Assembly: GCA_008921705.1 (NCBI GenBank)
Contig: VFFE01007216.1
Coordinates: 2,792 to 66,791 of the forward strand
Reading direction: 5' to 3'
DNA length: 64,000 nt
Origin: Burhinus oedicnemus
Taxonomy: Eukaryota; Chordata; Aves; Charadriiformes; Burhinidae
The notes under the pieces are model-generated. The model made no database searches, was not told the DNA's origin, and saw nothing but the letters and a program-made list of their open reading frames with translations. Shown piece after piece: positions 51,001 through 63,000 of this stretch (positions within the stretch are counted from its first letter, which is position 1; each line of letters starts with the position of its first letter). Made by a program: the position numbers and the translations under genes.

Positions 51001-54000
51001 TCTGCAAGGATTAAACGGACATTACTTGACATACAATTTTATTAATTCCAGAACTGCTGAAGATAATTTCCACAATATCAGCCTCGATATAGTTTTTCGA
51101 ATTTATTTTAATGCCTTGAAGTATTACAGTTTCTACACTAAGAGACTGAGATACTAAACTGAGTTACAGGGAACAGAGCTGTTAATATCTCCAAGAAAAC
51201 GTGGGAAACTGCCTCTGATTGAGGATATGGTATCTCTTGCAAATACATAATAGTAATAAAATTACAGCTCAGTTTTCAGTTGTAGATACCTGCTTTTGAA
51301 CAGAACAAGAATGCAGGACTTGCTATTCTGAATCAGACTAGAGGTCCACCTGATCCGGTGCCATTTCCAAGATAAATCATTTCCTGGATAGAAAGGTATT
51401 GGCTATGTTTAAAACCACCAATGATACCGGTAAAACATACCTGTATCCTATCATAAACAAAATCACAAACATTGTCAGAGGTGACAACATACTCTCTAGA
51501 TTGAATAGATTTGTTCAACTGCCTAAGTACAGTACTGGGAGTCTAACTTTACACATAAAGTTTCAAAGTTCCAGCCCTAATGCTGTGTATTAAATCTTGA
51601 AACATAGAAAAGAAACAAACGTACATTCCGCTCTGCATGAAGTCCGACACAACTCCTAATCTTGATGTTTTTAATGAGACCCTAAAAGGACTCACTACAT
51701 TCTGTAAGGCATTGTATTGTGCCTTCTTGACAGCTAGCCTGAGCCAGGGTAAATCTCCCACAATCAAAAGTTTTCAACCAACAACCCCTATTGAATGCTT
51801 GCACATACAGAAAAACCGGTTTGAGCTGAAATGTAGTTGGAAACAGGCATATACAGAACAGAGATTCTTCACGTAAGATAGAACTTGTGATGTCCAAAAC
51901 AAACAAGAAAAGCACTTGTTTTATGAGAACACGTGTTACAAATACAAATGAGAAAACCAGGAACTGTATGCAGTTGACTATTTTTCCTAGTATCCAGCTT
52001 GCAAAAAAAACCCCAAAACCAAGAAACAAAACAAAAAAAGGATCAAAACCAAACCCAACCAAGTGAATATAAAAAGTGATGAAGGCGTACCTTCCTGAAG
52101 TACTGAGTTAGTCCCAGCCACCACTTCCTTACTACCCCTGTGCTGCTAAGAATCAATACTCTTTATTCTCAGAAACCTGCTCCTGCGGATGATTCTCAAA
52201 ATGATAAATCACTGATGTACTTTATTCTATCCTGTTTTCCTCAACATTTTTTTTTTTTTTTTTTTTTTTTCCAATATTTTTTTTTTTTTTTTTTTTTTTT
52301 TTACTTACTTATAGTATGATACACTCTTCAGTGTTAAGTAAATTAAGACTCTGGACATTGAAGATACTGTATTACAAATACAAGATTTTTCCAGTCTAAA
52401 TTTTTACATTCAGTTTTCTTTAAAGGAAGTAAAAACTACATCTAGATAGAAAGACTGACCTATTAGTACAAGATGTGTTTGCTTAACATAAATAACAAGC
52501 CATCAATCACAGCACATGCTTTATTCCACCTGTGTGCTTTAAATGCAGAATTTAAAGCAGTCTAACAGGAGGTGTAAAACATTAATGGTCACCTTTATTA
52601 GGGGTGATACCTGCTTAAATTTAAATTTAAATTCATCAGGTCAGCTAAGATAAGATGGATAAAACCAGAACAACACTGACCAAAAATAATTTCTTCAAAG
52701 GAGTACACTGTTTAACAGAAGTAGTTGTAATACAAATTCAGATGTTTCAACTAACTCATGCACGCTGATATTAAAGGAAGTATTCCACATCTCTTCCCAG
52801 TTATACATTCTTTGTACAAATTAATATTTAAGTACACTATACTGGTTGCTATCTTCTTCTGCTTACACTCATTACCTAATGTAGCTTTTGGTGATGTACT
52901 AAGGCAATCCACGCTTGGTCCATGTTCTGGTCCTAAAACATAATGAACAAGGGTAAGAATATCAGAAGGCTTTTTAGAATGCTTAAAATACCAAAACACA
53001 ACTCACTGTACTCAGGGTACTAGTTGACACGTACAGTGTAATGTGTTATTTCTATCACAGCTTTACCAGTTACCAAAAGAGCAGCAGGCACCCAAAGATT
53101 CATCTGAAGCCTTTTGAATCAAATATTAATTTGAATTTCTATTAAACATTATTAAAGGAACATGGAGTCACACACATTCCAGCATAACCCTTCTAAAAAG
53201 TCCTTCCTCTCCAAAATTCTTGCTTTATTAGCATGGTTAGGTTAGTTAACTATTAAAGTAGGGTAAAAAGAGCCTAAACAAAGACACTACCAGAAAAATG
53301 CAGGTTATTGTTAACAAAGAATCAGTCATACCTTCATGGCATTCTGGAGTATTTTCTGAAGGTTTCTGCTGTAGAGAAACTGGCTCTAGCTCTGATAACA
53401 CCCACTCTGTGTTCTTTGCCTTGAAAAAGATTAAAAAATCAAAAGGGCACACAAAATAGAATACAGCAAATAAATATGAGCACTGAGCTTAAAGACTGCC
53501 TAAGCATCACTGATTAGTTAATATTGGATTCTTATGATTACAAGCTCTATGTTTAAAACCTGATCTCAGAAGGGCAGTTATTAAAGTTAAAAGAAATGCC
53601 TACCTTTATTAAAAACGAGCTGGTTTCAAACCACTCCTGAGCACCTGTATTTCCCTCTCAGGAATTTCAATATGTTTACCATCCAAAAAAATCATATTCA
53701 TTTTAATTGTGCTTTAGATTTATTTATTGTATGCTGGCTATTAATTGTCTTTACTCATAGCAGTAATACAATACAGGAAATCTGGATCATTTATTTACAT
53801 ATAATCACCAAGCCTTCTCCCCACATTAAGCTCTTGCACTTCGAATTTTCTAACACTTAATTTTTGATTGTGAGCAGTCTTCCCAAGTCTTCCTGATGAG
53901 TCCTCCCACTTCCCTTAGACACATCCTCCTCAACAGGCAGGTTTGTGACCCAGTCACAACAATATTGGCTTAGTATTATCTTTTCCACCAGTGCTGTGCC

Positions 54001-57000
54001 ACTGCCAGTTCATGCTTACTCTACCCTAAAATCTCAATCTCAAAACTTCCTGACTTCTCTCAAAACATCCACATCCAAATAATCTCTTGCCCTGAGGTAC
54101 ACAGACTACTTGTCTCTACCCTCCTGCCTTTACAGCTACCCAAAAGTTTTCTGTGAAAATTGACTTTATCCTACCCATACATTCTCTTACGAGGGTTTGT
54201 ATCAAGTTCCTACTTCTTGTCCTTAACCACAAAAGTATTTACGCTTTCCTCCTTAAACTTCTTTCTCTTTAGCTTGCCTCAGTTTATGCTTTTCCCAGTC
54301 AACTGCAAGCATTCTTCCAAGTTGCCTTTTGCAAACAGAAATACTCCATTTATTCTTCTACTATCAGGACAGATGATCTTCTGGTGAAGACACTAGATTA
54401 GAATTCACAATGACTAATTTTTTCGGTCTTTGCAATGAGCATTTCTGAGTAATACAGCAATCTTCCCAGGTGTAAAATGTAAATACTCTTTCACTGTTTC
54501 AAAGATGCTGAAATTTAATTTTATAAGACATTCAAATATTGGCTGAACTAGAAGTTCTTAAAATAAAACAAATAAATAGCAAAAAGGCTGAATTTCCCTT
54601 TAAAATGCACCATTTTTGAAACCTCACAAACACAACAAAAAAGTTACATTTTAAAATATCACAACTGAATAACCTAAAGGAAAAAAAAATAATTCTTCAT
54701 TTAAATTACAGCTTTTTTCATCCTTAAGCATTCCATATACACCAGGAAGTCACTAAAAAGTCATGTAATTTTTACTGTGTTCTTTACCCAGGTGCAGATA
54801 TGAGCAACTTGCATAGGTTTTCATTACTTGCTGCGAATGCACATGCACAACCACAACGTCATCACAGGGGAATTAACATGCATGTGAACTGGTGAAGGGT
54901 TTTCACAAGGGCTAATCTGATACACCCAAGCTCCTTGAACTCTTCTCTATCCCAAAATACGCCTCATGATCACGCTTGTGTTTTAGGTGTTCACAGACTG
55001 CAACTGTACTAGAAAGCAATTATACTAGAACACTTAATATTCTTGCAATATTTAGGAATACTAGGTGTAGTAATAACTTAATTGCTCAAGTTGAAGCTCA
55101 CAATTGCTGAAGTTGTTTTCACTGGTATTTTTCAAATACCAGACTCAAGAGAGTCTCTGTGAAATAAACACAGCATCTATCACCTTAAGGAGGTACGATC
55201 AAATAAACAAAAACGAACAGTTGTAATAGCCTTCAGAAAGTTTAACATTTTCAAACAGGATGTAAGTATTTTGGAGGAAGAAAAAAAGTTTATGCTTAGC
55301 AAATGTTTGAAGAACTGTTAAACTTTACTGATTCAAAACCAAAGTTATCACATAGTATATTTAAATTAGAGCGCTCCCAAGCAAGGCATCACAAGTCCAA
55401 GCGGAATTGTATGCCTACAAAAAATACAGTTTCATTCTATACTTAGCTACTATTTGGGTCATTCTAAATTATCCCCTTAGAAAGTGGTTCACATCCAGGA
55501 AGAACTTTGAGACCCACAGAAGGAAAAGCAGATAAATGTTAACTCACTGACCTACCCTTTCTCTACAAGGTTTTTTCAGGGTTTAATCTTCATCATAGAG
55601 CACACAGTTAACCTAAGTTTTTAGAAAGCTAATAAGAATTAAACACAGGTAATCTATACCTTGGGAGAAACGTGGGATGCAAAAAAGTCTTCCTCTTTGT
55701 TTTGAGGTGACACAGGTGGCATTCCACATCCATCTGTCCACAGCTAGAATTAAGAGAGAGAGAGAATTTTACAGGACAATTGCATGAATATATTTTTTTC
55801 AAATGCACTAATCTTAAAGCCACTTTTTTTCTTTTTCAGGTTAAAAATGTATTGAATTTTTTTTTCCCTGGTACATAATTTTTCCATATAAATTTATTCA
55901 AGCTTCAATATATGACATTCCTTTTTTTTTTTTTATTTCATGTATCTTTGATGTGTTCCTTCACATTACCCATTTCCTTCCTAACAAAATGCTCAGTATA
56001 AGCTCTGCTGCAGTAATAGTGTCAATATTTAGTATCACTAGAGCTTCAGAGTAAGTTTTTCCATATTCTCATATAACATATTTTCTCTCTAATATTCTTA
56101 TTTTGCCCAAAGCAAAAAAAAAAAAACCCAAACCCCAAAACTGAAAACATAACACTAACAGCCACTGTAAACAGTTTTCAGAATTGTATCGGTGTGGTCC
56201 AGTAGTCTCATGAATTTTCCTACCTAGTCTCAGAGTCCCAAAACCTCTGCTACAGTTAAAGCAGAGTTTTGCAAGATGCTAACAGCTTTGAGCAATGCCT
56301 GATCTCACGACGGGCTGGAAGGCCCATGGTCCCACAGGTTATTCTTAGCACTGTGCAGGACAGGACTGTAACCTGTGATCTGCACTACAAGGTTACTCAT
56401 AGGCAAATCATTTCTCCTGGTTCTTTCTACTACATGCAAAAGATACGTGACCAAAAATAATGACCACTGTCAAAAAGGTGCAACACGCTTATCTCATCAT
56501 TCAACAATCGACTCTATCAGTAAGCTAGAGAAGAAATTTTTTTAAATGTGATAGGGGAGGGGATGGCTGATACTAAATCTAATTATCTGAATAATTTTCT
56601 TCAGCAATTTAGATCGCACATAATCACTTAAGCTTGCAGTACATCATGAAAAAATATATTTACTAAAATTTTTAAATAAGAAATACGTAATTAATACCAA
56701 ACAATTCAATTGGATGGAATTTGTAATTGAAGTAAGATAATCACAGTTCTTCAAAGTGTCTTTTGGGGAACTCACCATCAACTTAAATGTACATGGTATA
56801 GTATATTTGCTCAAACATGTTTTGTATCTAAAGCTGTTTAGTAAGTCAAAAGAAATATTCTCTGAAGTTAGTGAACTATATTGTCTATAACATTTATAAT
56901 ATAGAATTATTATAATCTATTAAATTTCATGCTATTTGATGCACAGGTCAGAAAAAACCCCAAGCTTTCTTGCTTTTCTTTTAATTCCCAGTCATCTGAT

Positions 57001-60000
57001 CAATTTCAAAAAGCCACAGACTTTAACAAGCTGAATTAAGGAATCAAAACATGCTGTCCGTGTATGCAGAAGAGAACTGTTGTCAAACTTATTTAACACC
57101 TCAGCAAAGTAATTCTGCATACTTTGCTAATAACTTCTTCCTGTCAGCAACCTGATAATGTTTTGACAGCATGCGTGAACCGTTTGAGCATTTTTAATGG
57201 AGAACAGCAAGCTGAGGACATATATAACTTGCTAATTTTTCAAATACTATTTTTTGTAGGGAAAAAAGCAAAAACACGCATTTACCTGTTAAAATCAAAT
57301 CCCACTTAAATCACAAATATTTTGTAGTTAATTCTATTAGCACTTTTATATTTTTACACGCTGTACTTCCCAATAATAACTCAGTTCCCAATAAGCAAAA
57401 ATAAAAACACTAAATAGTTCATGGAGAAGTGCTGACATTTTTGTTATGCAATACCACTAATATAATTTTGGAGCACACCTGCAAACAAAGAAGTTTCCAT
57501 TTTGAAGAACACCTGAAGTTTCTGCCTAGAACTCCTCTAAGTTACTGCAAATGTTAAAATTAATGTTTTGAATAACCCAGAAATGATCCTGAAATATCCA
57601 GTTGAGCTCTATCTCAATATTCTTTTTCCCAACAAAAAAGGTAAGCTACCAATAGTTCACTCCCCAGCTTGCCTGTTCACTGCAACGTGTATCAGTACCT
57701 CTGGAAGACAGATAATCTTTTGCATTACCAATTAGAAATTTAAAATTACTCTAGAGGGAAAGAAGATAAAGTTTTTCAGAAATCTTAACGACACAGGACA
57801 CAGACTACTCACATCAGTACCATGCTTTCTTGTTGCCTGTGTTGCAAGAGATTTAATCTTCTCCTTGTAAAGCTGAGCACCACGACTGTTATACTTTGCA
57901 TTGGTATCATTTGTTGTGCATCCATGTTGATGGAAAAAAGCAGACTATGAAGCAGAACACAGAAAATGCTATGAGAAACAGGTTTAAAAACTAATGCCAC
58001 TTAACATAAAAACGTATCACAATGCAGCAAAATACTCTGCTCCTCTACCTAAATCTAAGCTTCTAAATTATGAAGTCTATGTAGTCTATGAACTTCAACC
58101 ACCCCGATACCTGTCGGAAGGACAACACAGCAGGCCATAAGCAATCCAGAAGGTTCCTGGAATGAGCTGATGGTAAGTTCCTTCTCCAAGTGATAGAGGA
58201 GCCAACGAGGAGAGGTGCCATGCTGGACCTTGTTCTCACCAACAAGGAGGGGCTGGTAGGGAATGTCACACTCAAGGGCAGCCTTGGCTGCAGTGATCAT
58301 GAGATGGTGGAGTTTAAGATCCTTAGGGCAGCGAGGAGGGCACACAGTAAGCTTGCTACCCTGGACTTCAGGAGAGCAGACTTTGGACTCTTCAGGGATC
58401 TGCTTGATGGAGTACAGTGGGATAAAGCCCTGGAAGGAAGAAAGGCCCAAGAAAGCTGGATAATATTCAAGGACCACCTCCTCCAAGCTCAGGAGCGATG
58501 CAGCCCAACAAAGAGGAAGTCAGGCAAAAACACCAGGAGGCCTGCATGGATGAACAAGGAGCTCCTGGACAATCAATCTCAAACAGAAAAAGGAAGCCTA
58601 CGGAGGGTGGAAGCAAGGACAGGTAGCCTGGGAGGAATACAGAGAAACTGTCCAAGCAGCCAGGGATCAGGTTAGGAAAGCTAAAGCCCTGACAGCATTA
58701 AATCTGGCCAGGGGCATCAAGAAAGCCTTCTATAGGTGTATCAGTGACAAATGGAAGACTAGGGAAAACATGGGCCCACTCAAGAAGGAAACGGAAGACC
58801 TGGTCACCTGGGACATGGAGAAGGCAGAGGTACTCAACAACTTTCTTGCCTCAGTCTTCACTGGTAAAGGTTCCGACCACACTGCCCAAGTTGCATAAGG
58901 TAAAGGCAGGGGCTCGGAGAATGAGGTACCACCCACTGTAGGAGAAGACCAGGTCCGAGACCAGCTGAGGAACCTGAAGGTGCACAAGTCCATGCAACCT
59001 GATGAGATTCATTCACAGGTCCTGAGAAAACTGGCGGATGAAGTTGCCAAGCCACTATCCATCATATTTGAGAAGTCGTGCCAGTCTGGTGAAGTTCCTG
59101 CTGACTGGAAAAGGGGAAACAACCCCCATTTTTAGAAAGGGTAAAAAAGACGACCTGGGGAACTACAGGCCGGTCAGTCTCACCTCTGCACCCAGCAAGG
59201 TCATGGAGCAGATCCTCCTGGAAACTCTGCTAAGGCACATGGAAAATAAGGAAGTGACTGGTGGCAGCCAACATGGCTTCACTAAGGGCAAATCGTGCCC
59301 AACAAATTTGGTGGCCTTCTATAGTGAGGTTACAGCGTTGGTGGATAAGGGGAGAGCAACAGACGACGTCCACCTGGACTTAAGCAAGGCATTTGACACT
59401 GTCCTGCATGACATCCTCGTCTTCAAATTGGAGAGACATGGATTTGATGGATGGACCACTCAGTGGATAAGGAACTGGCTGGACAGTCGCACTCAAAGAG
59501 TTGCTGTCAACGGGTCGATGTCCAAGTGGCAAGCAGGGATGAGTGATGTTCCTCAGGGGTTGGTACTGGGATCGGTACTATTTGACATCTTTGTTGGCGA
59601 CATGGACAGCGGGATTGAGTGCACCCTCAGCAAGCTGCCAACAACACCAAGCTGTGTGGAGCGGTCAACATACTGGAGGGAAGGGATGCCATCCAGAGGG
59701 ACCCGGACAAGCTTGAGAGGTGGGCCTGTGCCAACCACATGAAGTTCAACAAGGCCAAGTGCAAGGTCCTGCGTGTGGGTCGGGGCAATCCTATGCAAAA
59801 TACAGGCTGGGCAAAGAATGGGTTGAGAGCAGCCCTGAGGTGAGGGACTTGGTGGTGTTGGTTCATGAGAAACTCAACATGAGCTGGCAATGTGTGCTCG
59901 CAGCCCAGAAGGCCAACCGTATCCTGGGCTGCATCAAAAGAAGCGTGGCCAGCAGGTCAAGGGAGGTGATTCTGCCCCTCTACTCCGCTCTCGTGAGACC

Positions 60001-63000
60001 CCACCTGGAATACTGTGTCCAGCTCTGGAGCCCCCAACAGAAGAAGGACATGGACCTGTTGGAGAGGGTCCAGAGGAGGGCCACAAAGATGATCAGAGGG
60101 TTAGAGTACCTCTCCTGTGAAGACAGGCTGAGAGAGTTGGGGTTGTTCAGCCTGAAGAAGAGAAGGCTCCGGGGAGACCTTATAGCAGCTTTCCAGTATC
60201 TGAAAGGGGCCTACAAGAAAGCTGGAGAGGGACTTTTTACAAGGGCATGTAGCAATAGGATGAGGGCTAATGGCTTCAAATTGGAAGAGGGTAGATTTAG
60301 ATCAGATATTAGGAAGAAATATTTCACTCTGAGGATGGTGAGGCACTGGACAAGGTTGTCCAAGGAAGCTGTGGAGGTCCCATCCCGCAAACTGTTCAAG
60401 GTCAGGTTGGATGGGGCTTTGAGCAACCAGGTCTAGTGGGAGGTGTCCTTGCCCATGGCAGGGGGGTTGGAACTAGATGATCTTTAAGGTCCCTTCCAAC
60501 CTAAACCATTCTATGATTCTATGAAGTATGTATGTCTCCAAAATAAAAAGAAAACTCCATTCTGGCAACCTCTTTATATTTAAATAAACCAACAGATAAA
60601 ACAAATACATTAGTGGGATGTTTTAAAAGCATATACAAATGCAAGCTTGTCATCGTATACAAAGAATCCTAGTTCTGAAATTAACTGTAGAAAGAAAGAG
60701 GTAAAATTGATTGCTAATACCTGTGCTTCAAAGGACATTCCTGATATTCTAAAAGGTATTGCTTGGTTTCATCTCTAGCATGCTAGAGAGAGCAATGTAA
60801 GTTCAATAGCATCAAAATGACTGTATAAAAATGGTCTTCCTTCAAAAGAAAAGTGTGTGTATGTACATAAATATGTACTCATATATATTTATATGCTTGT
60901 GTATTTATATAAAAATACAAATAAATAAACGAAAAATTTTATTCCTGTTTAGGATCTTAAAACAAAAGCAAATCAATACATTTATATCAGAATTCCACAA
61001 ATTGTTTGAAAGATCAAAAAAAAATCGTTTGCTCTGTACCTAGAATTGACTAGCAAAGCATACCATACATTCTTGCACGGAAGAACATGTCAGACTATTA
61101 CAGTAAAACATAATAAACAAGTTTCTCATAGGATCAGCAGGTCTAGATAACCTAAGGTTATGAGCTCATATGCTGCAACTGCAAAGCATAAATCTAGTAT
61201 ACAATTACCAAACTTTGTATAAAAATTAAGCAACAACCATGCAGGGAGAGATAATGCCAGTCAACTTCTGTGATTACAACAGAAATAGCTGAAAACATCA
61301 CAGATGCCAAAAAGATTGTGCATTTTTGCATTTAAATATATACACACCTATGAACTTGATATTCAGAGGGTTTTTTTGTAAACCCTAATTCCAATCATTG
61401 TAGATATTGATTCTGAAAACAAAAGGAACTAAGAACACTTCAGATTTTCCAGCAATCTGGTACATAGCTACGAACCTCAAGACTGCTGTTAATCAAGATT
61501 CAGCACCATCAGGCAATTATGGAATACAAATGACCAACGTTAACCTGACAGCGCTTCTAAACAGTAGTTAGTAAAAAGCAGAATTTGGCATTTAATTTGA
61601 ACAAAAAGGGATATATTTTTTTTTAATGCAATTAGAAGAAAAATGTTAATTTTACTTTCTAAAATGTCATAGAATCATATAATCATAGAATCACCTAGGC
61701 TGGAAGAGACCTTTAAGATCATCAAGTCCAATCATAAACCTAACACTGCCAAAACCACCACTAAACCATGTCCCTCAGCACCACATCTACACATCTTTTA
61801 AATACCTCCAGGGATGGCGATTCCACCACTTCCCTGGGCAGCCTGTTCCAATGCTTGATAACCCTTTTGGTGAAGAAATCTTTCCTAATAGTCAACCTAA
61901 GCCTCCCCTGGCACAACCTGAGGCCATTTCCTCTCGTCCTATCTCTTGTTACTTGGGAGAAGAGACTGACCCCCACCTCGCTACAACCTCCTTTCAGGTA
62001 GTTGTAGAGAGCAATAAGGTCTCCCCTCAGCCTCCTCTCCTCCAGGCTAAACAACCCCGGTTCCCTCAGCCGCTCCTCATAAGACTTGCTCCTCAGGCCC
62101 TTCACCAGCTTCGTTGCCCTTCTCTGGACATGCTCCAGCACCTCAGTGTCCCTCCTGTAGTGAGTGGTCCAAAACTGAACATAGTATTCGAGGTGGTCCA
62201 GACAGCTTATTAAACTGGTCTTTAAAAGTTCAGGTATTAATCTTCCTAGGTAATCCAAAACAGGCCATTGTGAATTTGAGGTATTTGAGGGGTGGCTGTG
62301 GGTATATTACACCTCTTGGTACAATATATGATAGGAAACAGTGACATCCAAGTAGAAAGACAAAAACTCATAAAATTAAATAATAAAGGTTTACTGTTAC
62401 TCTTCTGGTAATATGCTTTCAAAGATTAAGTGAAGTACTTTTCAATCTTTGCCATCTCTTCTTTCCAACTGCCTTAAACCCTTTGTATAGCAAAGTTTAT
62501 ATAGTTTAAACAAAGCTTTTAAGCCTTTGGCTAAAAAAGAAAATATTTTTCATGCAAAATCTCCCTCTTCCAATTAGTCAAAACTGTGATTTTTATGTAC
62601 ATTTTTTATGTGATTGTTATGTTTCTGGCATAGCAGAAACTCAATGAGTAAATTCACATAACAGCAATATCAATACAGAAAGGTTTAACTTAGAAAGGAC
62701 AGGCAGAAGAAAAAGAAGGAGAAGACACCATGCAACTGCTCAGATCTGTAAGCAGGAGACAGTGACCTGCTGAATGACTAATTCAAAAGGAAACGGTTTG
62801 ACTGAAAAATGCAGAAGTGGAAGATAGCTACTAACAATCCTGAATTCATGATTTTTTGTATGGAAACAAAAAAAAATAGAAAAACTCGCAGAATATTGAA
62901 GTGTTAGACTTAAGGAAAGCAGATTGTTAAGAAAAATTTTAAGAAAAAGCCTACGGAAAGCAAGTTTCGGTGAAGTTTCTTTAAGAAACAACATTAAGGA

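Noticed and set aside
57809..58000. 63-codon minus frame overlapping exon 4
   Set aside because: It is a shifted-frame shadow. The exon 4 reading [19 protein letters not shown] in the adjacent frame is the true one.
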